Below, piece by piece: positions 1 through 9,592 of a stretch of 38,269 nucleotides of DNA (positions within the stretch are counted from its first letter, which is position 1; each line of letters opens with the position of its first letter). Position numbers and translations under genes: made by a program. Under the pieces are notes generated by a model. The model was given only the letters and a program-made list of their open reading frames with translations. It made no database searches and was not told the DNA's origin. Origin of the DNA: Ardenticatenia bacterium (GTDB lineage Bacteria > Chloroflexota > Anaerolineae > Ardenticatenales > Ardenticatenaceae); the NCBI GenBank assembly GCA_030949995.1, contig JAUZRY010000014.1, positions 1-38,269 on the forward strand, written 5' to 3'.

Positions 1-180
1 AAAAAAAAAAGAAAAGAAGAAAAAAAAAATAAAATATATATATATATGTGTAAAATATGAAAATGAAAAAAAATGTGGTGTAAAGAGATAGAAGAAGAAT
101 GTATGTAAAAAAGTGAGTGTACTTGGAAGGTATATTTTATGAATAATAGAGGAATGTAATATAATATGAATGAAAAAAAA
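1..180. other. AT-rich low-complexity window edge, probably artefact
   Basis: The first ~180 bases are almost devoid of C and consist of A runs, TA repeats and G/A/T words, quite unlike the GC-rich coding DNA that follows. A pyrimidine-rich stretch at 185-240 then leads into recognisable sdhB sequence. I see no gene, promoter or repeat unit here. Because the conserved sdhB frame breaks down exactly as this stretch is entered, I read it as a low-quality contig end rather than biology. Confidence 0.6.
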
Positions 181-264
181 GATAAGAGGCTCTTCTGCTC
201 CTCCTTCGTTTCCTCCTCTGCCTTCCTTTCTCCTCTGCACTGCGACACCACCGGGGCCGTACCT

Positions 265-528
265 TCTGTGGCGGCTCAAATGACCTCCTGCCCGGCCTTC
301 TGGTTGCGGGGCGAGTATGTGGGCCCGGCAGCGATTGTGCAGGCCCACCGCTTCATCTTCGACAGCCGCGACCGGGGCGCAGTCCAGCGGCTGGAGATTC
401 TCAACGCGCCGGACGGCGTCTGGCGGTGCCGCACGGTTTTCAACTGCACCAATGCGTGTCCCCGGGAGATTGAAGTGACGAAGGCCATTGCCGAGGTGAA
501 GAAGGCCCTCATCTTCAGCCGGCTCTAG
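265..528 (+). CDS. sdhB: Succinate dehydrogenase/fumarate reductase iron-sulfur subunit, 3' fragment
   Basis: This is the C-terminal part of the iron-sulfur subunit of complex II, which passes electrons from the flavoprotein subunit through its clusters towards quinone. The readable frame contains SCPAFW, then GPAAIVQAHRFIFDSRD, then CTNACP and the final VTKAIAEVKKALI helix. These are the cysteine motifs and tail expected of the [3Fe-4S]/[4Fe-4S] domain. Around 267-280 the sequence reads TGTGGCGGC and then slips frame, so the expected first CxxC of this domain (CGGC before MTSCP) is damaged. Everything upstream is lost in the anomalous window edge. The gene ends at TAG 526-528 and converges on the MOSC gene. 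The 5' limit given is where homology becomes readable, not a start codon. Confidence 0.85.
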   Translation, partial: SVAAQMTSCPAFWLRGEYVGPAAIVQAHRFIFDSRDRGAVQRLEILNAPDGVWRCRTVFNCTNACPREIEVTKAIAEVKKALIFSRL

Positions 529-621
529 GGGGCAGGCACAGCCCCTGCCGCCCGAATACCACGGCCCGGCCTCGCCTTAGGGCTGTCGTGCTCGTTGCCC
601 GGCAGGGGCTGTGCTTGCCCC
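529..621. terminator. Long inverted repeat between convergent genes
   Basis: Arms at 529-549 and 601-621 are complementary over 21 bases with one mismatch, separated by 51 bases. The left arm begins directly after the sdhB stop and the right arm ends just before the MOSC stop at 624. There is no T tract on either side. The placement suggests a bidirectional terminator or transcript-end stabiliser for both genes. Confidence 0.6.
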
Positions 622-623
622 GC

Positions 624-1106
624 TCAGGGACGTGCTTCCTCCACGATCTCCACCTCGTCGCCCACCCGGATGCGCCCGGGGCGCACCACGCTGGCGTAAA
701 CGCTGGACCAGCCAGGGTGACGCTTGAGGGAGACGCGGCCGAAGTGGCCGTCCACGAAAAAGGGGCGAATGGTGGCACATGGGGTGGTGTAGCGCGTAAT
801 CCGAATCACCACTTCGTCCCCCAGGCGAAGGTACACGCCAGGCTTGATCGCCTCCCAGTCAATCCCTTCTACCGTCACATTCTCGCCGATAGCTCCCGGA
901 AAAATTGGGTGTCCCTCGGCCTGAAGGGCGTGGATGCGCTCCAGGGAGTAGAGACAGAGTGCCCGTTCGGGACCGCCGTGATGCTCCACGTCGGCTTGGG
1001 CGTCGTTCACCAAGCCCAACCACCCGACGGTGCCCTCCTCGATTGGGCGCTTGAGCACGCCGCCGTTGGACACGTTGATCTGCACAATGCGCCCCACCAC
1101 GCTCAT
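624..1106 (-). CDS. MOSC domain protein (YiiM-like)
   Basis: A 160-residue protein consisting of a single MOSC domain, the C-terminal fold of molybdenum cofactor sulfurases. Stand-alone MOSC proteins are thought to handle Moco-bound sulfur or act in N-hydroxylated compound reduction. Visible features are HHGGPERALCLYS, the PGAIGENVTVEGIDW stretch, and TTPCATI, whose cysteine is the conserved sulfur-carrying position. The ATG at 1106 is chosen because GAGGGGAG lies immediately upstream; a GTG four codons earlier would place that purine run inside the gene. The gene follows the damaged 3' end of era. moaC elsewhere in the window shows that the organism makes molybdenum cofactor, which fits. The exact substrate cannot be inferred. 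Confidence 0.85.
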   Translation of the reverse strand: MSVVGRIVQINVSNGGVLKRPIEEGTVGWLGLVNDAQADVEHHGGPERALCLYSLERIHALQAEGHPIFPGAIGENVTVEGIDWEAIKPGVYLRLGDEVVIRITRYTTPCATIRPFFVDGHFGRVSLKRHPGWSSVYASVVRPGRIRVGDEVEIVEEARP

Positions 1107-1118
1107 AGCTCCCCTCAC

Positions 1119-1225
1119 GCAGTGAATTTAGCGCTGGAGTTGAGTTTGCTTTGTTGGGCTGGAAAACGACTAGTTGTTTATAGATTGTTGGTTGAGAGGA
1201 AGTCATCTGTGGAGGGAGGAGAACG
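1119..1225. other. Anomalous patch replacing the era 3' end
   Basis: Era homology stops at about 1226-1231, and the MOSC leader begins at about 1118. The ~107 bases between are visibly poorer in GC than both flanks and match nothing expected in Era. Roughly the last 45 codons of Era and its stop codon are absent. The patch may be a gap-filling artefact, a small replacement or a real deletion junction. Confidence 0.5.
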
Positions 1226-2073
1226 GTCATCTGTTTGAGCATTGCCCCTCCTTTGCCGATCACGATGCGCTTCTGGGAATCGCGTTCCACGTAGAGCGTG
1301 GCACCAATGTAGACCACGCCGTTCTCCCGTTCCTTGAATTCGTCCACCTGCACCTCCACGGCATGGGGCACTTCTTGTTTCAGGAAGTGGAGGGCTGCTT
1401 CGCGTACCAGCTCGGCCACAATCTCCCGCTCGGTCTGATCGGTGATCACCTCCTCGGGGTACAAGCAGGGCCCTTCGGGCAGCAAGCTGACGATGGCGTC
1501 CAAGATGGCATCCAAGTCACGCCCCTCGAGCACGGAGGTGAGAAACCACTGGTCAAAGGGGCCCAACTCCACGTACGCTTCGGCACGGGGTTCAGCTTCC
1601 TCGGGGGCAATCAAGTCGGCCTTGTTGATGAGCAGAATTTTGGGCCGATCCACGTCGCGCAGCCGCTCGGCAATTTCCCGGTCCTCTTGGGTGGGCCATG
1701 TGGAAGCGTCGACCATGAAGACGATCACGTCGGCGTCAGGAATCGTGCGGTACGCTGTCTCCACCATGATTTCCCCAAGCTTGTGGTGGGGAGTATGGAT
1801 GCCGGGCGTGTCCAGGAAGATGATCTGCGCGTCAGGGCGGGTGAGAATGCCGCGAATGCGCTTGCGCGTGGTTTGGGGTTTGGGGGAGACAATGGCCACC
1901 TTCTGGCCGATGAGGGCGTTCATGAAGGTGCTCTTGCCCACATTGGGGCGGCCCACGACGGCCACGAAGCCGGAGCGATGGCCCGGCAGCACATTTTGGT
2001 CCACCCACATGTCGGCGTGCACTTCACTCTCGGACGGCGGTTGGTCCTGCGGAGACGGTTCGCGTGATCCCAT
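1226..2073 (-). CDS. era: GTPase Era, C-terminus lost
   Basis: Era is an essential Ras-like GTPase that binds the 3' end of 16S rRNA and helps mature the 30S subunit. The GTPase motifs are intact: GRPNVGKST (residues 41-49), DTPG (88-91) and NKAD (150-153). The KH RNA-binding domain follows and is recognisable up to IGKGGAMLKQ (about 272-281), the GKGG signature loop. There homology ends abruptly in the anomalous patch, and the frame then runs on antisense through the MOSC gene to 859, which is not real coding. The normal protein would have about 40-45 more residues. ATG 2073 has AAAGGAG about 11 bases upstream. The N-terminus is longer by some 30 residues than the shortest Era proteins. Losing the end of the KH domain in an essential gene argues for an assembly fault. 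Confidence 0.9.
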
Positions 2074-2168
2074 GTGTCGCTTTGGCTCCTTTCTGGGCGT
2101 GAAGGACAGACGATAGGCGTGCCGGAAATTGTACTCCGTGCTGCTCTTCTGTCAACGTGCTCATGGGT

Positions 2169-4309
2169 TCACGGGAGCCGAGTCAGCATGGCAAAGTCAC
2201 CCTCTCCGTCGGCCAGCGGCAGGCGGTCGCCAGTTGTTGGCGTGTAGAGGCCGACGACCATTGGTCTGTCGGTTGTAGTTGGGCGTACATGTCCTGAACG
2301 GGCTGGCCAGGCGACCACGTGGGAGTCGGCCAGTGGCCGTTGCCCGGCGCCCGGTTGTGCTGGGACACTACCTGATCACGACCGTCTAGCACTTGGACGA
2401 AGGTGTTGAACGGTTCAGGGATCGGACGTGCCGTCCGCCATGTTAGGCGCACGATGAGCAGGTCGTCGAATGTGGTCCACTCCGCGCGCAAGGTGATCCC
2501 GCCAACAAAGGTGTGGGTGCTCTCCTGCCAGCCGTCAGAGGGCAGGGGAACAAAGCGCACCAGGCGCCACTCTTCCACCCAGCGGTCGTCCAGCAGGGCC
2601 ATGCGTCTCAAGAGCGAGCGCTCGACCTCAGCGGCTGGATCGCCCGGCGGGGTGCGCTCGGTGACGAACCAGAGACGCCCTTGCTGGAGGGCTTCCACGT
2701 CGGAGGGCACGGGGGCTCCCCGCACGACAGTGCGGTAGGGCTGTGGTGCACGGTAGCGGTTCATCCACGCCTGTAAGGTGGTGAAGTAGTCGTAGTAGGG
2801 GACGAGTTCCAAGAGTACCACGTCTTCCCGGCGGCCTTCGGCTTCGACTATCGCGCTCACCGAGGCCGCTGTGATGTCAGCAGCATTCCAGGGATGACGG
2901 CTCATGCCCCACGCGGCCACGGCCACCAGCGCCACGGTGCCGAGTGTCAGGCCACTTCGGTGTCGGCCGGCCCATGTGCCCATCACCACGCCAAACCCAA
3001 GGGCGACCACAAAGCCGAACATCACTGCCAGATCGGGCCCTGGAGTCCACCAGGCCATGTCGAGAACACCTTGGCGGGCCACCTCCAAGTGAAGGCGTGG
3101 AGGCCAATGGGCCCAGGACCAGATGACTGTTGTGTCCGGCAGGCCGGCTTGGACTATGTTGGCCAGGGGAACGTTGAAGTCCACGAGAGCTCCCAGCGCG
3201 TTGATGCCCGTGCCCGCCAGGGCCGCTGCGCCCAACAGAGCCCGTTCGAGCCGGCGGAAACGTTGGCCGCTCCAGCCCAGGGGAATGACAAGGGCCGGCA
3301 AAAGTGCCACCCAATAGCGCGTGCCCCACGACCACCCTCCCCACCACATGAACCACCCACCCACCAGGGCCGTCCACCCGATCACCCAGGCGGCCAACAT
3401 GGCGGCCAGCGCTCGTCGCGCGCGCCACAGGGATGGCCAGGCGATAAGGGCGGGGAACACTGTTGGCACAAACCAGATCACCCCCTTGCCGGGGCTGAGG
3501 AGCAAGCCGGGCAGGCTGCTGCCGTAGGCCCACACGAACCGTTCCTCGGGGGCCACGTAACCGGCATTCAAGGGATGACCATAGCGTTGCCAATTCAGCC
3601 AGCCTACCACCAGGAGAGCTGGCAGCAAGCCCACCCCGAAGGCAAGGAGGGGTCGAGATCGCCGTCGGCACCAGGCCCACCATGCCCACCAGGCTCCGAA
3701 GAGCAGGATGATGAGCGCGTTCAAGGCGTGGACCAACAGGGCGAGGCCGCATACCACCCCGGTCACCCAGGCACGCTGGGTTGCCTTGTGCTCAGATGGC
3801 CGTATGGCTGCGCTCAGGGCCATCATGCCCAAGAGGGCTGAGAGGGGCTCGCTGAACAGGTAGCGCGCGTAGGGCCACGCCGGTGTGGCCAGCCCGTAGA
3901 CCGCCCCCACCCACGCCGCCCGTTCAGGAGTGACGCCATGGGCCCGGAGAAATCGCATGAGGAGCCAGACGGTGAGCAGCGTGGCGAATGTGGCGGTGAG
4001 GGCAGCCATCTGTACGGCGCCCACGCCAGGCCACATGTAGCCCAGCAGCCAGAGGGGGGCCAAGGCCAAGCTGTAGCCCAGCCCGCGCTTGGAATAGAGG
4101 GCACCGTCCACGCCCACGGCCACGTGAGTGGGGGTCCATCCCAGCGCCCAGCGGAGCTGGGGAACGCGCAGTGTCCCCTCCCGCAGGAGGGATTCCACCG
4201 TGGCCAGGGCGGCAATCTCGTCGATGCTGTGAAAGCGCCCGCTGAAGGTGAACAGGTACAGGGTCAGCAGCACCATCAGTACGGCTGTCTGGTGCCGGGC
4301 ACCTAGCAT
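2169..4309 (-). CDS. Multi-pass membrane glycosyltransferase-like protein (frame slip near 3' end)
   Basis: A large integral membrane protein of the dolichyl-phosphate-mannose-type (GT39/PMT-like, GT-C) superfamily. It begins with a signal-anchor helix, then a short loop with SIDE (the acidic residues expected in the first external loop of GT-C enzymes) and SKRGLGYSLALAPLW. About ten hydrophobic segments follow to residue ~470, then a soluble extracytoplasmic tail. Such enzymes move a sugar from a lipid carrier to a surface protein or glycan; the acceptor is unknown. The uninterrupted frame ends at 2183 in nonsense. A neighbouring frame gives a natural ending, MVVGLYTPTTGDRLPLADG, stopping at TGA 2169-2171, so I place a frame slip near 2262. 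The start ATG overlaps the ROK kinase stop by seven bases, so the two are co-translated. Confidence 0.7.
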
Positions 4310-5271
4310 GTTACAGCCCCTCCCGCTCCCACAGCTTCAAAGACGAGAACAGCCGCGCCCACCACGCCGGCATTGTCGCCCAAGCTGGCTGGTACCACGT
4401 CGAAGGTGTGGCGGTAGGTGGGCAGCACGTGGCGGCGGGCGGCCCGACGGGCCGGCTCGAGGATCAAGTCGCCGGCGTTGCTCACGCCGCCGCCCACGAC
4501 AAAACGCTCGGGGTTGAAGAGGTGCACCAGCAGGGCCATGGCGCGGCCCACGTGGGTGCCGGCGCGAGCGAGCAGCTCCAGGGCTACACGGTCCCCAGCC
4601 CGGGCGGCTGCCACTACGTCCTCAGCAGAAAGAGGGTGATCGAGAGTGGCCAAGGCAGTTTCCCATCCCCGTTCAACAGCCGCACGGGCCTCGCGAGCAA
4701 TGCTCGGGCCGGCGGCCAGTGCCTCAAGGTGGCCACGGTGCCCACAACTGCAGAGAGGACCTTCGGGAATGAGGGGCATGTGGCCCACTTCGGCGGCCAA
4801 GCCCAGCGCGCCGGTCACCAGCCGACGGTTGACGATGATCCCGCCGCCCACGCCGGTGCTGATGGTGATATAGATCATGTGGGCTGTTCCCCGGCCGGCG
4901 CCGAAGCGGTGTTCGCCGAGGGCAGCCAAGTTGGCGTCGTTGCCCAGCCAGACGGGCAGCTCCAGTGCTTCTTCCAGCAGGCGTGCCAAGGGGATCTCCC
5001 CCCAGCCGGGCAGGTTTGGCGGGTACATGACGAGCCCGCGGTCCGGGTCCACGGGCCCGGGGGCGGCCACGCCCACGCCCACCACCTGCTGGCGCTCGCA
5101 CTCGGCCATGGCCGCACGGGTGAGGTGAATCACGCGCGCGACCACTGCGCGGGGCCCCTCTTCGGCGTGCGTCTTATCGCGCACGACGTGGACCACGTGA
5201 CCCTCTGAGGTGATCACGGCCGCGCGAATGTGCGTGCCTCCCACGTCAACGGCAATGGCGTGTGTTCCCAT
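4303..5271 (-). CDS. ROK family sugar kinase (glucokinase-like)
   Basis: A 322-residue ROK kinase, a family that phosphorylates glucose, N-acetylglucosamine or related sugars with ATP. Visible motifs are the N-terminal phosphate loop DVGGTHIRAA, LGNDANLAALGE (sugar-binding and catalytic Asp), STGVGGGII (second phosphate motif), EVGHMPL, and the zinc-binding CSCGHRGHLEAL. No DNA-binding N-terminus is present, so this is an enzyme rather than a NagC-type repressor. ATG 5271 is chosen because GGAGGG sits five bases upstream; a TTG at 5286 would lie before that site. It follows coaBC by 24 bases and overlaps the glycosyltransferase, so it could supply an activated sugar for glycosylation. Sugar specificity cannot be read. 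Confidence 0.85.
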   Translation of the reverse strand: MGTHAIAVDVGGTHIRAAVITSEGHVVHVVRDKTHAEEGPRAVVARVIHLTRAAMAECERQQVVGVGVAAPGPVDPDRGLVMYPPNLPGWGEIPLARLLEEALELPVWLGNDANLAALGEHRFGAGRGTAHMIYITISTGVGGGIIVNRRLVTGALGLAAEVGHMPLIPEGPLCSCGHRGHLEALAAGPSIAREARAAVERGWETALATLDHPLSAEDVVAAARAGDRVALELLARAGTHVGRAMALLVHLFNPERFVVGGGVSNAGDLILEPARRAARRHVLPTYRHTFDVVPASLGDNAGVVGAAVLVFEAVGAGGAVTC

Positions 5272-5295
5272 GATGCCCTCCGTCAAGCCCGTGGC

Positions 5296-6535
5296 TTATG
5301 TGCTCGCCCTTCCACGGCGGGCGCGGCGAAGGTGTTCGGCCACAAGGTCGAGCAACCGGTTGGCCAACGCGACCTTGCTCAGTGGCTCCAAGGGCACAAT
5401 GGTGCCGTCGCGGAAGAGCAGGGTGGCCTGTACTCGGCCGCTGCCGAACGTCTGGGGAACGGGGTTGGCCACGATGATGTCCAACTCCTTGCGTTCCAGT
5501 TTGCTGCGGGCGTTCTCGATCAAATCGTGGGTTTCGGCCGCCCATCCCACGACCATGAGGCCGGGAGGTTTCTTCTGTTTGACGGCTTCCAGGATGTCGG
5601 GATTGGGGAGGAGCCGCAACGTCCACGTCTCATCGCCTTTCTTGTGCTTCTGGGGTGGCCACGTTGGCCGGCCGATAGTCGGCTACGGCCGCGGCCATGA
5701 GCAGCACGTCGGCCTCTTGGACGGCTTGCAGCACGGCGGCGTGCATCTCCCGAGCGCTCTCCACCGGAACACGCTCCACGCCAAAGGGGGTGGAGAGCCC
5801 GGTCACGCTGGAGATCAGGGTCACACGAGCCCCTCGCTGGGCCGCGGCCTCGGCCAGGGCGTACCCCATGCGGCCGGAGGAGGCATTGCTCACAAAGCGC
5901 ACTGGATCAATGGGCTCCCTCGTGCCCCCGGCCGTCACCACCACATGGCGGTTGGCGAGGTCCTGGGGAGTCAGCAGGCGTGCCGCCGTGGCCAGAATGC
6001 GCTTTTCGTCGGCCAGGCGTCCCACGCCTTGCGCGCCGGAGGCCAGGTGGCCGGCTTCCGGTTCGATGATGGTGACTCCTCGGTGTCTGAGCGTGGTTAC
6101 GTGCTTTTGGGTGGCCTCGTGGTGCCACATGGCCGTCTCCATGGCTGGCGCCACGACCACCGGACAGCGCGCAGCCAAGGCAGTGGTCGTCAGCAGGTTG
6201 TCGGCCAGGCCAAGGGCTAGCTTGGCAAGGGTGTTGGCTGTGGCCGGGGCGACGAGGAGCAGGTCGGCCTGCCGGCCCAGGGTGACGTGGCCAATGTCCG
6301 TCTCCGCCCACGGGGCGAACATGTCCACGTGAACGGGCCGATGGGTGATGGCCTGAAACGAGAGCGGTTGGACCATGCGCGTGGCTGCCTCGGTCATGAT
6401 GACATCCACGGTGGCTCCGGCTTGAACCAGGGCACTGGCCAGTCCGACAGCTTTATACGTGGCGATTGAGCCCGTTACCCCCAGCACAATGTGAGCATCA
6501 GTCAGGCGGAGGGCAATGGCTTCGGCGACTCGCAT
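5296..6535 (-). CDS. coaBC: Bifunctional phosphopantothenoylcysteine decarboxylase/phosphopantothenate-cysteine ligase (frame slip)
   Basis: CoaBC carries out two successive steps of coenzyme A synthesis. The CoaC half has GVTGSIATYKAVGLASALVQAG at the start, HVTLGRQADLLLVAPATANTLAK with the catalytic His, and PAMETAMW. The CoaB half has VVVTAGGTREPIDPVRFVSN, SSGRMG and MAAAVADYRP. The first frame ends near 5630, just after AVADYRPANV. The neighbouring frame continues KKGDETWTLRLLPNPDIL to the stop at 5296, which is the normal CoaB continuation, so a one-base error near 5637 splits an otherwise complete ~410-residue gene. ATG 6535 lies 16 bases after the pilM stop. The position between pilus and sugar-kinase genes is probably incidental. 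Confidence 0.92.
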
Positions 6536-6551
6536 GGAATTCCCCCACTGG

Positions 6552-7427
6552 TTAACGGTGGTGTTTCAACGCCAATCCGACGTTGGCCGCGTACCGGCTT
6601 TGGGGCAGCTCCGGCGGCAGGGGAAATGATGGTGTCCAATCGGCCACTCGGTATCCCAGGGCCTCTTGAACGAGCCTTCGCAAGAAGGGAGAGGCTCCCA
6701 GCGCGCCGGTGCAGAAGACAGGGGTGGAGGCGTCCACAGGCCGGCCGCGTCCGCGGCCATTGTACTCCTGAACGGCGGCTTCCAGAAATTCGGCTAACCG
6801 GATGGCCTTGTCGTGAACGGTGCTGAGCAGAGGGACATCCAGAGGGTGGCTCGAGACCAAGAGGGGAATGGCTTCGTCGGCAATGACCACAGTGGCGAGG
6901 GAAGGCTCCCCATCCAGGATGACGCAGTGGGCGTGGCCAACGGCGCGGAGCAGGGCCAACGGCTTGGGCTCCAGGGCTTGGACGCGCACGCCTGCCTGGC
7001 CCAAGGTGGTGTAGACTCTGTCCACCACGGCCTGTGGCACCCGCAGGAGCAGAAGTGTCCGCCGGTCAGCGTGTTCCATGACCTGCCATGCCACGCTGGA
7101 CACCTCAGTTGGCCAAAAGCGAGCGGCAATCTCCAAGGCGGTGTGGTTGTCGGCGGACTCGTGGGGGGGAAGGGTAACCAGGCGAACGGACGTTTGCAGG
7201 CCTGGCATGGAGACAAGCGCTCGGGAGGAAGGAACGCGGTGGACCTCCCACAGCGTCTGAAGGGCGCGAGCGATGGCCTGTGGGTTGTGGATCACGTCTC
7301 CTCGGAGTGTGCCGCGGGGAAGCGGGGCCCGTCCCCATGATTCCACTTGCTGGCCCCGGACGACGAGGAGACGTAGCTCATCAGGTTCTAGGCAAAGGGT
7401 GATCCGGAGGCGTCGCCACCACACCAT
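6552..7427 (-). CDS. pilM: PilM-like actin-fold ATPase
   Basis: A 291-residue member of the PilM family, the cytoplasmic actin/FtsA-like ATPase that ties the pilus motor to the inner-membrane PilN/PilO assembly. Recognisable parts are the N-terminal beta strands (ITLCLEPDELRLLVV), ALVSMPGLQTSVRLVTLP, ALEPKPLALLRAVG with VILDGEPSLATVVI (the second sugar-kinase-like lobe), and FCTGALGASPFLRRLVQEALGYRV near the end. Its ATG shares one base with the TGA of the preceding PilO-like gene, so translation is coupled. It is shorter than classical PilM (~350), mainly within the N-terminal lobe, which makes the call a family-level one. Confidence 0.75.
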   Translation of the reverse strand: MVWWRRLRITLCLEPDELRLLVVRGQQVESWGRAPLPRGTLRGDVIHNPQAIARALQTLWEVHRVPSSRALVSMPGLQTSVRLVTLPPHESADNHTALEIAARFWPTEVSSVAWQVMEHADRRTLLLLRVPQAVVDRVYTTLGQAGVRVQALEPKPLALLRAVGHAHCVILDGEPSLATVVIADEAIPLLVSSHPLDVPLLSTVHDKAIRLAEFLEAAVQEYNGRGRGRPVDASTPVFCTGALGASPFLRRLVQEALGYRVADWTPSFPLPPELPQSRYAANVGLALKHHR

Positions 7428-9470
7428 CAGGGATAAATCTCCAGAATCCAGTTGTTGAGCGTGCCTGTCGTTGCAGCCGGCTTGGTGTCGGTAACTCGCA
7501 AGGACCAGATGCCCGATGAGCTCCGGCCCGCAATGCGGTCCAAATCGCTCCCCTCGACGCTGTACCAGCGGCTGATGCGCGTGGGGCCGTCCTCGTCGAT
7601 TCGTTCTTCCTCCTGGAGAGTGATGACTTCACCGTGGGGTGTGAGCAGCTCGATGCGCAAGTCATACGTGTCGTCATGTTCGATGTAGACGAAGACTTGG
7701 ACCTCGCGGATGGCCACGTCCTCGCTCACCGTGAAGGAGGTAACCAGCGGGTTGTTGATGTCTTCGGGAATCGGGAGTGGGTCGCCGCTCATTTGGTAGC
7801 GCACTGGTGCTGGGGTAGGTGTGGGCGTTGGCGAAGGCGTGGGTGTCCTCGTGGGTGTGCCTGTGGGGGTGGCTGTGGCCGTGGGGCTGGGCTGCGGGCG
7901 CGGCGTGTTGGTGGGCGTGCTGGTGGGTGCTGGGGTGCCATACTGGCCGGCGAAGCGGATGAAGTCCACAATCACCACCTGTCGGCCCGTGCCCCCAGGT
8001 CGGCAGTCGCGTGTGTCGGTCTGCACGGTCACGATCTGGGAGAGATAGGCGCCGGTCTCGCGGTCCACCACGGCCACGTACCATTTGCCCTCCTTGGGGT
8101 ATGGGGCCAACACCACGTCCCAGTAGCCGGAGGGCTGACGGGGATCGGTGCCAGAGGGCAGCGAGTAGACTTGGTCGGGTTGGGCACCATCCCACCAGAC
8201 GCGCACGGTCACGCCGTTGAGCGGCTGGCCCGATTCGCTCTTGACGGTGCCCTTGATCTGGGTGAGCCCGCAATTGGGCAAGTAGAAGGGGGTAGTGGGC
8301 CCGAATTGGTATGGGCTGGGCGTGCCTGCGGGGGAACGGGTGCTGGTGGGGCCAGCCGGCCGCGTGGCCGTGCGCGTGGCCGATGGTGTGCGGGATGGCG
8401 TGGGCGACGGGCCGGGCGTTCTCGTGGGGCGGGGCGTCCGGGTGGGCCGTGGGGTGTTGGTGGGCGGCGGCTGTTGCGTCGGGGGGCGGGTGGCCGTGGG
8501 CGAAGCCCCCGACGGGGTGGCCAAAGGCGTGGGTGTGGGCTGCGCGCCCACGTTCCCCTCGCGGGTGGGCTGTGGGGTGGCCGTGCGGGCCTCGCTGACT
8601 TGGAGGAGGCCTAGCACGGCTTCCTCCCCGTCGGGGCGGATGTTCAGCGCCTCCCGGAACTGAGTCTCGGCCGCTTCCAGGAATCCTTGTGCCAGCAGGG
8701 CGTTCCCGTAGGCCACATACGTCTCGTAGAGGAGATCGTCCACTTGGCCCGGCTCCAGGAGGGAGAGGCGAATGAGCGCGCTGATGGCCAACTCGTAGTC
8801 GCCTCGGGCACGGGCCTCCTCGTAGCGGGCGCGCAGTGCTTCGGCCCGTTGAGCGTCCGTCGGCGTCGGTGAGGCGTCCACGGCCAACAGGGCTTCGCCC
8901 GGCGTGTTCAGGATCACCAAGGTGCCCGTGAGCCGGTATGTGTCGGCCGTTTCGTCGCGGGAGATGCGCGCCTCTTGGAACCGACTGGTTGGCAGGACCT
9001 CTTGTTCTACAACGGTCACGAAGGCCGTGAGCCCGTCAAGGGGACCGGCCACGTTCACGGTGTAGGCTTGGCGTTCGATGCCGCTGCTGACAACATCGGC
9101 CAGTTGAGCTTCTACGCCCTCCACGGTGACGCCAACTTGGCCCCCTGCTCGAACGAGGATGTCCAGCACCTTGCCACCATCACCGCCCGGCATTCCGGCT
9201 TGGGCCGTGGCCAAGCGCGCTTGGGCGGCGGCCAACTGGGCTTCCAAAATGCTAACATCAGTCACTGTGGGCGCCACGGTGGCCACAAACGCCTGGTAGC
9301 GGTGGAGCTCTGTTTGGAGGCGGTGTTGGATTTGGCGCTGACGTCGGAAATCCATGGCAAACCAAGCGTAGAACCCGAGCAACACCAAGAGCGCCACGAG
9401 CAACGCGAGGGTGCGCGCCCGTGGGGGACAGAGCCGGTATTGACGTTGTTGGGCGGACGACGTTATTCAT
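7427..9470 (-). CDS. PilO-like membrane protein with TPR, Thr/Pro linkers and a C-terminal P-domain
   Basis: About 680 residues. It has a short cytoplasmic start and one membrane helix ([19 protein letters not shown]). A coiled coil and PilO/PilN-type fold follow ([33 protein letters not shown]). Next come a TPR-like segment ([32 protein letters not shown]), a Thr/Pro linker, a carboxypeptidase-regulatory-like beta domain ([20 protein letters not shown]), a second Thr/Pro linker and a proprotein-convertase P-domain ([30 protein letters not shown]). Everything after the helix should be outside the membrane. The readable frame has no normal start: only TTG 9403 is open, inside the helix. ATG 9470, preceded by AGAGGACGAC, reaches the right frame if one A in AATAACG is extra. 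The gene sits between cpaF and pilM, so it probably links the pilus platform to the surface. Confidence 0.7.
7801..7941 (-). repeat. Thr/Pro low-complexity linker (second)
   Basis: This part of the PilO-like gene encodes about 45 residues of alternating TPTPT, TPRP and SPTP units between the beta domain and the P-domain. At DNA level it is a run of imperfect GTG/GGC/GCG repeats on the plus strand. Such linkers are common in secreted multidomain proteins and are often glycosylated. Confidence 0.7.
8294..8600 (-). repeat. Thr/Pro low-complexity linker (first)
   Basis: About 100 residues of Thr/Pro/Arg-rich sequence with repeated PRPTRTP units, between the TPR-like segment and the carboxypeptidase-regulatory-like domain of the PilO-like protein. 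Its repetitive DNA makes it a likely site for length variation or misassembly. Confidence 0.7.
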
Positions 9471-9592
9471 GTCGTCCTCTTCTCTCTCATTGCCCGAGGC
9501 GCCCTTCGCCCGGTGGCAGCTTGGGGAACCGAATCCCCACGACGTGGACGAATGGAGATGGGGCTGATCGAAGGGCTGTTCAGCTCAACGTG

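Noticed and set aside
859..1225. C-terminal extension of Era through the MOSC gene
   Set aside because: It is read antisense to a well-supported MOSC gene and has no Era homology; it results from loss of the era stop in the anomalous patch.
7801..8600. Repetitive DNA that might be a CRISPR or tandem-repeat locus
   Set aside because: The repeats are imperfect, lack spacers and translate into Thr/Pro linkers within a continuous coding frame.
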